Shown piece by piece: positions 36,317-49,907 of a stretch of DNA of 64,000 bases. Origin of the DNA: Begonia masoniana (Eukaryota; Streptophyta; Magnoliopsida; Cucurbitales; Begoniaceae). Under the pieces are notes generated by a model, which made no database searches, was not told where the DNA came from, and worked only from the letters and a program-made list of their open reading frames with translations. Where the stretch lies: NCBI GenBank assembly GCA_022432975.1, contig CM039509.1:43558209-43622208 (forward strand), read 5' to 3'. The first letter of the stretch is position 1. Each line of letters begins with the position of its first letter. The position numbers and the translations under genes are program-made.

Positions 36317-38555
36317 TGTAACGCCCCCGAACCCACCCTGGCTCGGTGCGCTACTTTGTTAACCAATCCCATGTTAAAACATAATTTAAAATAAAATTGA
36401 CACAGCAGAGTTTAAAGCTAAGTCTCTCAAAACTCTCTTATATCATACCTAGCTGCCTAGACTCACTAATTTCCTTTAATCCTAACCTTTAAGCACCACG
36501 GCATCCTTCCCAAAAATTTCGGTAAAGTAACGTCTGAAAATGGCGCCTCCAAAATGCTAGGTACCTGCAACTAAATACATTATCAACCAATCCAGAATAT
36601 TCCTAACCATCTAACCAACCTACGAAATCTCCAACAGCAATAAAGAGGGAAACTAAAATACTAACATCCCTAAGTGAAGAAAATCCACAGTATAGGGTGA
36701 CACATCACCCTTAACTATAACTATATACAACAAATACAAATAGCTATACAATAACTCTCAAAACATCAATCAAAAAGAAAGTTACGCATTCCCATCATTT
36801 TTACAAACAGACATTTACAATAAACTACCAAAAGACAAAGCCCACATCCCCCGAAGACCATGGTCGAGGCGCCCCAACAATAGCCTGCACCGGCATACTG
36901 CATGCATCACCAACTGCTGCCTAGCCCTGGGCTGTCTCATCCACCTCACCTGAGTAAATCTCGCCACTTACACCATAGAACACAAAACGTAAGCCTAATT
37001 CTTAGGAAGTAGGGAATAACAAATGTGACAACATAATGTACACTACACAAACAACCCTCACACACAACCCTAATTCATGCGGTTTCTAACTCTCGGTTGT
37101 GCTTATTTGCCGTTCGTTGCTTTAATGTTCCATAAGCCGTGTGGATCGGGTAAGCTCACATCCTATAATCGTACAGGACGGCCATTCCCAGAACCACCAT
37201 TACGTATTTTAGCCGGTCAAGTCATAAGCTGTGTGGATCGGGTAAGCTCACATCCTATAATCGTACAGAACGGCCATTCCCAGAACCACCATTTTTAGCC
37301 GGTCAATCTTTCATAGAGGTCCTCTCGGGGTGCTACACACCAGCACTGGTTCCCGACAAGGCCACTCCAATCAAGACTCAATGTTTTAGCCGATCATGTT
37401 TTAGCCGGTCATCTCTCATAGAGATCCCCTCGGGGTGCTACACACCAGCACTTGTTCCCGACAAGGCTCTTTAATCAAGAAAATTTTGCCGTTCATTTAT
37501 CTAATTACATTTCATGCTCACAATCTCACTATGCAATAAAACAACCCATGATGCATGTCAACGAAAATGCGACTCAACACGACGCAAAACACATAACACA
37601 ACGTGAAACAAATAACCGTTAACCCTATCGTTCTATGGTGTAGGCCCGAAGGCGAAACGAATCACTTCCACTACTTACTTGGCATCCTAGCTCGCTGAGG
37701 ATATTCGGTTACCTGTCCACCTACGGCTCGACCTACGACAAATATTCAAACTTCATTAAAATCAAGGCTACATTCACTAATTACTCTCAAACTACTATTT
37801 CTAGCATAACCCAACTAAAATCTAACTAAACGGGCCACTAATTTGGGTTCGGTAAAAACTGACTCGAAACTTCAAACATGCATAACTTTCGCGTCGGATA
37901 TCGGAATCGAACGATTCCAGCGGCCACGTACTCCTCTAATAACCTATTTTAACCTTCCAAAAGGAATTTTAAAACAAACGGCTGCAACTAGGTCAAAAAT
38001 GACAAAACCCGATTCTGCCCCATAACCGAAAAATTCCGTTTTCTGGTTTTTCATCAAAACTCTCTCATTTCCTCACCAATCGACCACCGACGCCCTTAAT
38101 TAGCATAAACTAGCCAAAATCCCGAGGCTACACACCACAAAACCCGAAATGCCCAAATAGGGCTTGCTGAATTTTTCCCAAAAATGGCTCCTCACGGCCA
38201 GGCGACAAAAGTCGATCCAAGGGTTGGCAAACCCATGCCGGAAACAACCAAAATCGGCCGGTGATCGGAGCCAAAACTAGCTCGTCACTCATGGCCTCAA
38301 ACCGAACCGAAAACAGGGAAAAAACGAGCCTTACCGGTCGGTTTGTGCGCGGAGACGGGCCGGAATCAGCTCGCCGCCGTCGTCTGGCCGGAGAACGCTG
38401 GAAATCACGGTGGTCGCCGTAGGGGGAACGTCGCTCGGGTCTCCCCCTCTCCGTTCAGCTCTCGGGTGCACGAACGCAGAATGGCTTCGAAGCCATTCCG
38501 TGTTTTTTTTTTTTTAAAAAAAATTTAAATAAATAATAATATAATAATAATAATA

Positions 38556-38602
<47 letters not shown>

Positions 38603-38814
38603 TTATTTCCTATTAACACATTAATAAATCTTTTACCGTTTTGCCCTCCCGTGTTTTCAACCATTTCGAATTTTGTTAAATCTCATTCTTAAATTATAAC
38701 CCACGGCTTAATTTCACTGAAAATACCCAGACATAAATTAAGAAACCATTTAGTTCCACCAAATTTATTCACTTTTCTTTTAAATTAATTAAATATAAAT
38801 TCGTGGGTGTTACA
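36317..38814 (-). mobile_element. Solo LTR, family A, copy 3
   Basis: Termini are TGTAACGCCCCCGAACCC and GGGTGTTACA, with exact TSD TAAGC at 36312-36316 and 38815-38819. It is the same family as 9392-11787 and 11846-15940. It holds a 75-bp direct duplication at 37130-37305 (GTGTGGATCGGGTAAGCTCA) and about two copies of the 94-bp unit at 37305-37470. An (AAT)n run lies at 38537-38600. No coding region. Confidence 0.92.
38530..38600. repeat. (AAT)n microsatellite in family A copy 3
   Basis: Interrupted AAT/ATA triplets, the counterpart of the (TTA)n run in copy 2, preceded by an A/T homopolymer stretch at 38503-38525. Confidence 0.9.
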
Positions 38815-39708
38815 TAAGCTCTAAGACGGCGAAATTGTCTTAGAGGACAACAGTGAAAACCACGTTAAAAACTAGAAGAAAGGAATGAGAAAACGAGGAA
38901 AATTTGAAAAATGGGCGAAAACAAGCAAAAATGGGTGCATGACCCGGGTTGAGCGCTGCTCCAGCCACCAATGAACGGCGCTTCGCCGCCTACGGCCATC
39001 ATTTCTTAAAAGTCTTTAGTGCACTGTCTTAGTGATTTTCTACATCTAACGCAAATGCGCATGTCGCTAACAAAGTAATAAAGAGTAAGTAAAAGTTAAT
39101 CCCACGAGGATAATTTTAACTAAATTTAATTGCTATAAAATTCTATAAAAATAAATAAGAGGATAATAAAAAAATGGCTTGAGTGGCAAGGAATGATAAA
39201 AATAGAGTTTACTCATAAATAATAAAGATTTAAATTGAAATAAATTAAGAAGAAAAAGATGATGAAAGCCTTGGTTAGAGTCGATTTCCTCGTTACATAC
39301 AAATTACTATCGATGCTACAGAAAGCTACAGCAGTTTCCACAAAACAACGAGAACAAATATTTTTCTAGGGTTCTATCGAATTGCCTAATTAAATTTGAC
39401 CTAGAGTTTCCTTCGACTTTGAAATAATAAAAATTGATTCGAATTTCTTTAAAGTCATATTCTCAATGCCAAATAGATTAATGTCAACAACTTTGTAACA
39501 ATTTAATTTATTTAATCAATCATGCATCTTTAAAATTTCTATCTACCTATCGATACAATAGGAACATGTAACATCGAATTTGTCTGTCGACATAATTCGA
39601 ATTAAGCAATAAACATCATGATAGATTGTTCAATGAAAAATACGTAAACTTTCATAGATCTAAGTAGAGCACATAGCGAGTATTTTCTTTCCTAACTAAG
39701 ATACAAAA

Positions 39709-42470
39709 TGTAGCGTCCCTAATACTGTACCCGATTTTCCCTTATTATTATTAATTTTTTTTTTTACTTAGAACTTTAAACCTATTGTTTGAGCGAAATT
39801 TAAAGCGGAAACCAGAACTTGTAAAACGTTCGAATCTATTTTGAACACCATTTAATAAAACCTTAAAACAATTAAAACAATTAAATAAAAACCATTTAAA
39901 ATAAAATAAAACAATCGGCAGAGGACAGGGGGCAGAAACGGGCAATCGCCCCAAAAATGAAGGGCCGATCACTGGTTTTGCCAACGATCGCCACACCAGG
40001 CGATCATAGATCGCGACGACCAATCGAAGGGCGATTGATCGCCACACGCTCTGGAAATTTTTCCAGAGCATGCAACCCTTGGGCGATCGATCCCCACCCA
40101 TGGGCGATCGATCGCCATCTCCTCTGGCCACCTATTTTCCTTCTTCCCTTCTTTCTTCTCCTGCATAACACTTAACTCCTATAAAATTTCCCAACTACAT
40201 AAACCTAACTCTACATACACCTCAATTAATCATTTTAACATCAAGTCTCTCGTTACTCCCACGTCCTCCATAATTTCACTCAAAGCCGACTCAAAACGCA
40301 TTTAACACGAAATACCTTTTTACGAAAACAAATTGCGTGGATAGCTCCAAAACTCGAGCATAACCACGCATAACCACGCATAACCACGCATAACCTAAAA
40401 CGTCTTCAAACATTTCTATAAAATCAAAATAAGACTTTAACAAAACGTTTTATAAAACGGTTATCAAAACGTTCAACACATCAGTACATTTATCTATCAA
40501 TTAACTAGAACCAAACATCATAATATGTTTTCTATACAATTTTATCCAACTAATCCATCATTAACCCAAAACACCCCAATATCCTCAAAATACATACGTA
40601 CATCCCCACGGGTCAGGTTAAGCATCGACTGCTCCAACACACCACCACGAGCCATCCACCGCCAACTGCATCACTCCACGGGTGGAGGGACCTCATCCTC
40701 ACCTATATCACGATCACCTACACCATACAGACACACTATGAGCTAAAGGCTCAGTAAGTTTCGTAAATGCAGATGCATGCTATGCATATGAGTTTCGAGA
40801 ATCATTCAGGCGTGTTCTTTTTCATTACGTCACATACAGATTGTCACCGAGGTCTAAACCACCTCGCCGTGACCAGATTACGTAGATTCGTTGGTTCATT
40901 TTACTTTTTAATTAGGTCGCATACAGAATGTCACCGAGGTCTAAACCACCTCGCCGTGACCAGATAACAGATTACGTAGATTCATTTCGTTCGTTGGTTC
41001 ATTTTACTTTTTAATTAGGTCGCAGACAGAATGTCACCGAGGGCTAAACCACCTCGCCGTGACCAGATAATAGATTACGTAGATTCATTTCGTTCTCTTA
41101 AACATATGCAGAAATCCGTTTTCATGCTATTTTTAAAAGACGTGATGCATGAGCAGTAAAATGCATAAAGCAAACATAAACAGCGTGAATACCATCAAAA
41201 CATCATACAAGCATAACCTATAAATAGCTAAGCCTAAACTACCCATCCATAGCATATAAACACACATTGCACCAAATATCCTCAACGACCAAAATCGACG
41301 TATGGTGTAGGCCAATCGGCCAGAGTAAGTCACGAAAACTTACTTGTCGTCCGTAGCACACCGAGCTCCCCGTCTCGAGCTTGATCACCTAAATCAATTT
41401 ATAGTGTTCTTTGTTAAAACCGAGCCTAAACATAAAATTCCAGAAATTTACGAAACTCCTAACTAAAGAAAATTTCCTAAAACTCTAATTAACTTCACTC
41501 GAGCATTTCATCGAGCAATTTACGCTCACCAATTACAAACCTCCATTAATGGAGGTTTCTAGAGCTCTAAAACCGATTTTTCAATTAAACGCTTAATACA
41601 CCCAACCAATCCATTCAATAATGCTCAATAATCATCAATAAAGCGATAAATAACCTATTCTAACAAAACCTGGTTATTTCTACGAAATCCCTACGAAACC
41701 CTAAACGTTTAAATCTCTAAAAGTCGAGAACTAAAGCCGGAAAATGCTAGAGACTTACCTAGAATCGCGAGGGGAAGAGAAAACGTGAAGAACGTTTGAT
41801 GATCGGAGAGAAATCGGTGGAGAAACGGAGGAGAACCGCCGTTGGAAGCTTGGTCGCCAGAGAGAGAGGAAACAAATTCCTCTCTGGAATTTGCCAAGTG
41901 AGGTAGAAGAAAGGCTTTGCCCCTTTTTAATTAATTAAGTTTTAAAAAGACAAGTTTGCCCCTCCATTGAACTTTTCATTTATCTGATTATTCGTTTATC
42001 GATTCGGTTTCTCTAAAATTTTCTTATTTCACCAATAATTCCAACTTATTCCTAGGGCTCTAATAAAACTTTCCGTTTGCCAAACGAATTTATTTTGCTA
42101 TTTCTACGAATTAAATCGCTACAAGGGCAAAACGGAAACTTTACCGTTTCACCTTCGATTTGGATTTCAAAAATTCTCATCTTTCCCTTAAAATTCCTAT
42201 AAATCATAAGGGTTCCATTAAAGGTCTCGATTTGTAAAACGGACATATTTCAATTATTTACGAAATTACCTCTTATAGCGGAAACCGAATACTTGGACGT
42301 TATTCTGTCAATTTGAATTTCTGAAATTTTCTTATTCTTCTAAATATCCTCATTAATTACTAGGGCTCTAACGAAACTTTCCGTTCGTAAAACAGGCTTA
42401 ATTTGACATATTTACGAAAATACCATTCATATGTGGAAAATTGAAAACCCTTCGAAAACTGGGTGTTACA
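39709..42470 (-). mobile_element. Solo LTR, family B, copy 1
   Basis: Termini are TGTAGCGTCCC and CTGGGTGTTACA, with exact TSD CAAAA at 39704-39708 and 42471-42475. It resembles the solo LTR at 50922-53463 in opposite orientation (CTAATACTGTACCC next to the terminus, CCCACGGGTCA, stem-loop at 40739-40753). A GATC-rich palindromic cassette lies at 39960-40125 and a triple repeat at 40826-41095. No coding capacity. Confidence 0.9.
40826..41095. repeat. About 103-bp repeat, three copies, in family B LTR
   Basis: Each copy has TGTCACCGAGGTCTAAACC then ACCTCGCCGTGACCAGAT and GATTACGTAGATTC. It lies between the mini-exon-like donor and the stem-loop of the LTR, the same slot as arrays in the other LTR families. 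Confidence 0.85.
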
Positions 42471-43083
42471 CAAAAACCTAGCCTAAAATCATGATAAAAA
42501 ATCCAAAGTAAAATATTCATTAAAAGAATAATCTCAAAAGTAGAAGAAGAAGAAGAATTGTTCAAAATGCAATTTGGAGCAGCCCAGCTTTTCTCCTTCT
42601 CCCCTGGTTTGCTCCTGCTTCCTTCTTTGTCTGGTCTCTGTCTTTTTCTTCTGCCAATTTTTTCTCCCTTCTTTCACAGAAAATCAATCTCCTCCTCATT
42701 CTTTTACGTTCCCTCTTTTTTGCAGACAAGATCTATTTCCCTTTCTTAATTCTAGGGATTTCTCCAGAAATTCTCTCTCTCCTTGATCCTAGGCATTTTT
42801 CTTCAATTTATTCCTTCTCTTTTGGTCATTCAAATAAAATTAAATCTTCCTTTTTATTTTTCAACTAGTAAATTTGTGACCAAACATGATAACAATAAAA
42901 TTCAAATAACTGCTAATAATCTGATTTTTTCTGAAAATAAACATAAAATTCTTAAAATCTTTCAATTATACAGCAACCTACAACAATTTCTATAATTTTG
43001 ACCAATTTTCTTTTATATTCACTCAAATCACACGAGTTATATTAAATAAAAATAGTATAAAATAACTCTTTTTTAAGAGTTAT

Positions 43084-44159
43084 CAAATACCCTCAAACTT
43101 AAACCATTATTCGTCCTCGAGTGATGCAAAATAAAATCAAAATTAAAGAATTCCCAAGGTAACATTAATGAATTTCATGCAATTTTTAGGATATTTTGAA
43201 ACTTGTAATCTGATGAAAAATTCTACTTTCACAATTATAAGCAATTAACATAGAGTTATTCCCAATAAAATAATTTTTCAAAGTGTGTGTGTGCTCAAAC
43301 TCCTCTTCAACTTGCTAAGTTCAATCATTGAAACTAGAATTCACAGTTAATATTAGATTGCTAACTTCAATGTTTTTCCTAAGTTAATTATATTCCAAAT
43401 GTTCTCTTTTTGTTTGTTTTTTTTTTGTTTTAAATAAATAATAAATAAGAGGGTATACATTTTTTGTATTGACTTTCTCTTATAAGTCACGCTATCTTTT
43501 TACGCGATTGACAACATTGGTCATGAAGGCCTCCGGTTACTCAGTAGTGTCACTAAAAGATACATACTGATATAGAATTATATAGAAGTATAGTCAATAA
43601 TCTTGCAACAGAGTTCCTCTCAAAGTTCCTCTATTTGAATTCTACTCATCGAGTATTTAAAATGCTCATTCGAATTGAAAGTAGATTAAGAAATTGGAAT
43701 TATTCTATTTTTCAATTTTTTTAATAAAAACCCCCAAACTTATTATTTATTATGATATTATCTTTAGAAGAACTTTTTATCTCTGATTTTCTTCAGTCAA
43801 CATTAAATCGTTCTCATCTAAATAAAACTATGAAATCTAATTAAGATAATCTTCCTAAGCAACTAAAAAGAAGTTTGTGTGTTATGTAGGAAATTTATAC
43901 TAAAAGGAATAATTCTTAGTAAATACTATTAGTATATGATCATGAATTTCCTCAACAAGAATACGAAATTAGGAATTTTTTTTATTTTTTTAATTTTTTT
44001 TAATTTAATTTAATTTTTTCTACACAATGCACATTTTTCCTATCTAATGCTAATACTCTTACCCTCAAACTTGAAATTGGTAGTGTCCCCATTGCCAAAC
44101 AAAATAGAATGCAACAAAAATAGGAGGTAAGTACTTCTCTGGACTGTTATTCTTCAGTG
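43084..44159 (-). other. Non-coding internal region of the Tat/Athila-like element
   Basis: AT-rich, no reading frame of significance, between the decayed ORF and the purine tract next to the LTR. Long non-coding spacers at this position are usual in Tat/Athila elements. Confidence 0.5.
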
Positions 44160-45134
44160 TCTGGATCGGACTTTGAGTCATTAAGCAGCATGGTTGGAAA
44201 ATGAGAAAAGATTAGTCGGGGCTCATCACAAGACCTTGTCAAGCTTTCGTCCAATGCTTTGTCGCGAAGTTTGTTGTAGCGCTAGATTATCCTGCTCTTT
44301 CATTTTATTCTGTGGAGCCTTGCATCCATGTGAAATTGCTGGACCTCCTGTTGGCTCATTCGCTGCTCCATCATGAGCAGAGTTTCTTGCAGCTTTGCCA
44401 ATTTTTCATCCAAATTACAACATTTGGATCATGTGATTTTCGCTTTCTTGGTTCTTTCTTCTCATCAACTACTTCTTCCCCCAATTTGTTCAATGCTATT
44501 CTTTTTACTGCCACAGGGGTAATGCCTGATGCTGGTCCCAATTTTTCTTCTTTTTCTTCATAAATCACCCCAACATATTCACATAATTCTGTTATGAGAG
44601 AAGGAAAGAAAAATTGCCCCTTGGGTCTTAACACATTAGCACATAAGTTCCTATATATAATCATCCCAACATTGATGCGTTTTCCAGTCAGAATGCAGTA
44701 TAACAAAATGGCTCTATCCTTGGTTACTTGATGTCCGTGAGAAGAAGGTAATAAGCGACTTTTAATAAAATGATATCAGACCTTTGCTTTTGGCAGTAGC
44801 TTAATGCAAGGTAGTGAGAGGGATCATGTTTTAGAAACAACCCATTCAGTGTCAGGTTCAACACTTTCGTTCAGCATAGCTTTTAGGTATGGTGGGGATT
44901 GATTGTCCGTGTGCATATAATATTCATCTTCCACTTCCTCTAAATTTTAAAAAGAGTTTATTTTTTGCAGGCAAAATTTTTACCTTTTGTTTTCTGATCT
45001 TTACCATCTGGGGTAGCTCGCCTTCAAAATTAGCATAGAATTCGTGAATCAAATTTGTTATCACCTCTTCTGGGAGAGCACAAAACCTCGTCCAGTGGCG
45101 CTCTTGAATGATTGAAGAAATATAGCTAGGGTAC
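44160..45134 (-). pseudogene. Decayed plant transposon-domain ORF of the Tat/Athila-like element
   Basis: The longest intact stretch (44371-44706) includes ILTGKRINVGMIIYRNLCAN and a basic KKEPRKRKSH segment. Upstream in other frames VITNLIHEFYANFEGELP (near 45065) and PSSHGHQVTKDRAILLYC are readable, with several stops and frameshifts. The pattern matches the putative plant transposon protein domain carried as an extra ORF by some LTR elements. Aligned by eye, it resembles the Sirevirus ORF at 1-1451. It is cut at 45134 by the family B insertion. Confidence 0.6.
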
Positions 45135-45981
45135 TGTAACGTCCCTAATTCTTTACCCTTAATTTCCTGTAAAAATTTTTCTTTTTGCGCACTAAGTAAA
45201 TTTCGACTTCAAAAGCTTTAAATCAATGTCTAAGTCGTTGAAACCGTATCGAAAATCATTTAAAGAAACATATAAAACTGAAGGAAAACACAGTGAAGAA
45301 ACCGAGGGCAAACGTGTCTGAAACCAGAAAATAAAGGGGCGATCGATCGGCCACTTGGCAGCCGATCGATCGGCCCCTAAACCACCGATCAATCGCCCCT
45401 CATTTGCTGCAATCGATCGCTTAGTTCTCTGGAAAACCAGAGAATTCTACGTTCGATTGCCCCTCTTGCTGCGATCGAATGCCCCTCCTCCTTCTTCTTC
45501 TTCCTCTTCATTTCTTTTGTCTCATCTCCATCAACTCCTAACCTCACCCTTCCTTAACTCATCAAACACATGACACAACGTAGCCTATACGTATTGGCAT
45601 TTCGTGAAAGCGAACCGCGTGGGTCCGTTTGAACACTAGACGATTCCCCATGCCTAAAAGAAGTCACCAAACAATTCCAGAAAATTCTAAAATCATCAAT
45701 GACTATCATATGCAGCGGAATACTAACATTTACACTAAATTTGTTCAAAAGTTAACCCATCGTTATAATTCCTCAAAATACTTTCATTAACATTATAAAC
45801 TCACATACGAGCGCTACATCGACCTATATGTACTATCAATATATTTTCTACCCATCTCTAACCCAAAATACCTTTACATCGCCCCCCACGGGTCAAAAGT
45901 CACATCGACTACGCCAGCACACTCCCGCGGCACCCTTCTTCAACCTGCGTGTCCATCAAGCGGAGGAACGCCTTCCTTACC
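45135..45981 (-). mobile_element. Family B LTR fragment, split by the outer chromovirus
   Basis: It starts TGTAACGTCCCTAATTC and shares with 39709 and 50922 the terminus, the GATCGATCG-rich cassette (45338-45485) and the CCACGGGTCA block. It stops at 45981, where the chromovirus LTR begins, so that element inserted into it. The rest of the LTR and its TSD (GGTAC at 45130-45134 on this side) lie beyond the right edge. Confidence 0.75.
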
Positions 45982-48057
45982 TGTAACGCCCCGAGTTCTC
46001 TGAACCCAGTTCGTTACACATAATCCGAACATAACTAAGAAACTTTGGACCAAATTTAAAACTTCGCTCGAAAGTCAAAATTTGACATTTTCAAAAATCT
46101 CAAAACGTTTAAAAACTTGCAGCGGAAATTCTTTTGAGCAAAACAGAATTAAGCAGAGCTATAAATCAATGTTTGAATAATCGGTTAAAATATTAAGAAA
46201 TAGTTCGGCCAGAAGAGATCAAAACTTAAGCGTGAAGACTTGAAAATCGTAAGAGTCAAACGCATCTGCCGCTAAACAAAGTCAACGAAAAGGGGCGGAA
46301 ACAGAAACTGAAGGCTTCCACAGATAACAAAACGACAAAACTTATTATACACATTTACCGATGACGTAAGCCGGATGATTCATTCATCTAACTCACACCG
46401 GTCACAAAACGACAAAACTTATTATACACTTCTACCGATGACGTAAGCCGGATGATTCATTCATCTAACTCACATCGGTCACAAAACGACAAAAATCTTT
46501 TATTCACACACAAACACACACACACACCGTTCACAAAACGACAAGGCTACTAGAGACTCATACCGAAGACACCTACCGATGGCTTCTATTGAAGACATCT
46601 TCTGATGACGTCAGTTGAATGATTCAATCCTCCATAATCTGTCGGCGGACAAAACTCCCAACTTCTACCGATAGACCAAAAAGAGACTCTAACAATGAGT
46701 AAATCCGACTGCTAAATGATTTTGTACATTTTGCAGAAATTATTCTAATCGACACAAATCCACAGTTCTTAAAAATTCAGAATAGCAAGCTACAATCGAA
46801 ATCAAATCATGTTTCCAAATTCAGAAAAGAAGATCACAGAAGCGTTAAAAGAAGTATCAAACTTCTACTGTCATTAAAATTCTCAGAACATTTCATTAGA
46901 ATACCTAACCACTGAAAACTCTCATTCAGACAAAAGTTAAACCGCCTCATCAAAGCACCTAACCGTAGCATATAAGTACTCCTCCAACTTCACCTATTCC
47001 TCAGTAAACTCAGGGAATTCACCTATTGAAAGCTCAGCACCTATATCACAAAACTCATCTATTAGCCTAATGCTAAGTAAGTAAAGCAGTAATGAATGAA
47101 ATGCTGATTATAACTTCCTAAACATGCAAATTTCTACTTTCTCATCTCAGTTGCATATGCATTCGTTTCTGATCTGATCCCCCTGTGAAATTGGGAGTTG
47201 GATCACTTCTCCTAAAGTCATACGTCCTCTCTCTTGATTAAGGGGCAGACTAGTTCCCTTAACAAACTGTTCAGATCCCCCTGTGAAATTGGGGTTTGGA
47301 TCACTTCCCCTAAAGTCATACATCCTCTCTCTTGATTAAGGGGCGGATTAGTTCCCTTAACAACTGTTACAGTCTGTTCATTCCTTACCATGCCATTTCA
47401 TGTAAATTCATTTTCATATATTTTCAAAATATGATGTATGACATACAAACACAATCAAGCATACACAATCCTACTGTTTTGTGATTTAGGCCCGAAGGCA
47501 CAAGCATACTTCACTTACCTGGCTCCCTAAAAAAGCTCGGTTTCAACTACTTTGGAAGCCTTGCTCACCTAGAGTCATAAACAGAATACCAATTAGATCT
47601 TCACTGACCTCATCCTATACCATTCAGAAACCCTAGGAGCTAGTTTGGGACTTTGTCTTATGTGCATTCCCGATTCATACGAGACCCGACTCAACTCCTA
47701 CGCCCTACATTTCCCAGGAACATGCATCTACGATACTCCTCTATTGTCTATAATCATAATGCAGTAAGATACCTTAGTAAAACTCATCTAAGTCGAAGGG
47801 AAAATCGGAGAAGGATCTCCTAGCGCACTCTGCTGAGCTGAGGAGTTGAGAGTCGAAAATGATTTGGGAAACAGTGGCGGCTACAGTACATTAAACCCAA
47901 AACCTCTTTCCTTAAATACGTTATCCACTTTTAAATTTTCAATTACCCTTATGCCCTCGCCTAGTCATCCATTAACCCTACCTTTATTATTACCATATAA
48001 AGTGTGCCATTAATTTAAAAAGAATAGAGAATTAGTTCAATAGAACCGGGTGTTACA
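45982..48057 (-). repeat. 3' LTR of the outer chromovirus
   Basis: On the minus strand it begins TGTAACACCCGG at 48057, preceded by the purine tract AAGGAGGGTAGAT, and ends at 45982. It contains TTTGTCGTTTTG/CGGATGATT repeats (46350-46510), a 98-bp duplication (47178-47375, GATCCCCCTGTGAAATTGGG), the stem-loop at 47062-47076, and a donor-like CCAG|GTAAGT site at about 47519. Confidence 0.85.
47062..47076 (-). other. Shared LTR stem-loop, outer chromovirus
   Basis: On the minus strand TTAGC-ATTAG-GCTAA. Relative to TAAGC/GCTTA in other families the second stem position is changed on both sides, so pairing is kept. Confidence 0.65.
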
Positions 48058-49738
48058 ATCTACCCTCCTTAAAAGAATTTTGTCCTCAAAATTCAACACC
48101 TTCACAGCATTGTCTAGGATCCTTACTGGTTTCTCCTCATAAGTAAGGGTAGGATGAATTTCAATACTCTGCTGTTCCACAATCTGAGATGGATCTCGTA
48201 CACACTTTTTAAGCATAGAGACGTGGAACACATTGTGAATCCCTTCCATAGAGGCTGATAACTGCAGTTGATAGGCTGTCTTCCCAATCCTTTTTAAGAT
48301 TGGAAATGGTCCAATAAATCTGAGATTTAGCTTGCCTCTCTTACCAAATCTCACAACTCCTTTGAGCGGTGAAACTTTGAGAAACACCTCATCGCCTACA
48401 TCAAACTCCAATTCCCTACGTCTTTTATCAGCATAACTTTTCTGTCGGCTCTGAGCTGTCAAAATCCACTGGCGGATGAGGGCAACCTTCTCAACAGTTT
48501 GTTGCACAATGATGGGACCAAGCAACTGTGCTTCACCATCTTCATCCCAGTACAAATGTGATCTGCATTTTCGTCCATATAGTGCTTCATAAGGTGTCAT
48601 CCGTATTGTTGCCTGAAAACTTTTATTATAAGAAAATTCTACCAATGATAAATATTTACTCCAAGATCCTTGAAAATCTAATATGCATGCCCGGAGCATA
48701 TCTTCTAAGGTTTGAATAGTCCTCTCGGATTGTCCGTCTGTTTGAGGGTGAAAAGCTGTGCTAAAACTAAGCTGTGTTCCGATAGCCTTGTGCAAACTCT
48801 TCTAAAACTTAAATGTGAATCGAGAATCTCGGTCTGAAACTATGGTACCTGGAACTCCATGTAACCTAACAATCTCTTGGACAAACAATTCAGCAAGCTG
48901 ATCCATCGAGTATGTCATCTTTATGGGCAGGAAATGAGCAGATTTGGTTAGACGATCCACGATCACCCAAATTGCATCATGTCCTCTCATTGTCCTAGGC
49001 AATCTTACCACAAAATCCATCGTTATTTGCTCCCATTTCCATTCGGGGACTGGTAAGGGTTGCAATGTTCCCGAGGGTCTCTGATGCTCAGCTTTAATCT
49101 GCTGACAACGCAAACATGATCCTACATACTCTGACACACTCCTTTTCATACTTGGCCACCAATAATGCTGTTTAAGATCCTTGTACATCTTTGTACTCCT
49201 AGGGTGAACAGAGAATCTGGAAGAATGTGCTTCAGAAAGAATTTCATCTCGAAGTTCTTTAATGACAGGAACAAACCATCTATTTCTAAACTTAAAGATT
49301 CCATCAGCAGAATAGTTAAAATCTGATTTGTCCATAGAATTCATGCTTAACTTGTACTTGTTGCACTCTACATCATTTATCTAGGCTTCCTTTATTCTTT
49401 CAAGAATGGTAGGTCTTAAGGATATTGCAGTAAGCATGACTGACACACTATGCACTGCTTCTAGATTAAACCTTTGGAATTCCGACTCTAAGGCTAATGG
49501 TACGTCAAGAATCAGGGCGGAGGCTGAAGTTGTTACTCTACTCAAAGCATCTGCCACAACATTTGCTTTGCCGAGATGGTATTTAATCTCAAAATCATAA
49601 TCCTTCATAAATTCCAACCATCGACGTTGCCTCATGTTTAATTCCTTCTGTGTGAAGATATATTTCAGACTTTTATGGTCCGAGAATATTTCACAAGTTT
49701 GTCCATATAAGTGATGCCTCCAAATCTTAAGTGCAAAT
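48058..49738 (-). pseudogene. Outer chromovirus RNase H end, integrase and truncated chromodomain
   Basis: Starts inside RNase H ([44 protein letters not shown]). A TAG at 49381 is followed by the integrase zinc region (H..H..CLRCQQIKAEHQ) and core (MDFVVRLP, IVSDRDSRFT). A TAG near 48802 stands where the family has Trp. The core continues FHPQTDGQSERTIQ and LEDMLRA to the C-terminal region. The chromodomain is cut short: after RILDNAVKVL the frame runs straight into the purine tract and LTR (stop 48037). Not functional. Confidence 0.85.
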
Positions 49739-49898
49739 TGTAACACCCGAAATGACGGCCAGGTGATTTTCCTAACTATATTAACGGTCATGAATATTTA
49801 ATCTTTATAGTTTAGGACTTATACCAAGAATAATTAATTTCATGTGGATTTAAACTAGGTTGGGTGGCAAAGTTGTAATAATGGAGGGTGATAACCAA

Positions 49899-49907
49899 TA
49901 TATAAAG
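49899..49907 (+). promoter_or_regulatory. TATA-like box of the Tekay-like LTR
   Basis: TATATAAAG lies about 160 bp before the first donor-like site and just upstream of the CT-rich leader (49960-50050). The 3' LTR has the same box near 59711. Inference from position and sequence only. Confidence 0.5.

Larger units (their letters stand above)
35092..39002. mobile_element. LTR relic with TGTCACGACCC terminus, split by a family A solo LTR
   Basis: The left edge TGTCACGACCCGAGGACGGG resembles a common class of plant LTR. The right edge is uncertain, near CCATCA at 39001, where TTTCT loosely matches the left flank TTCTT. Excluding the nested solo LTR its length is about 1.4 kb. It contains a direct duplication at 35475-35860 (about 190-bp unit: GAGATGAGTGACTAACT, GTGACCTA, ACTTGAAACATCTTT). 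No coding sequence was found. Confidence 0.5.
39020..45134 (-). mobile_element. Tat/Athila-like Gypsy remnant: 3' LTR plus distal internal region
   Basis: Minus-strand order: decayed ORF (45134 to about 44160), non-coding stretch, a purine-rich tract next to TTTGAGGGTATTTGATAAC (about 43080-43095), then an LTR to about 39020. ATCCCACGAGGAT near 39098 and the GAGGACGAATAATGG/TTTGAGGG arrangement before the LTR are common in Tat/Athila-type elements. The LTR is split by a solo LTR at 39709-42470. The 5' portion lies beyond the family B insertion at 45135. Left LTR edge is approximate. Confidence 0.6.
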
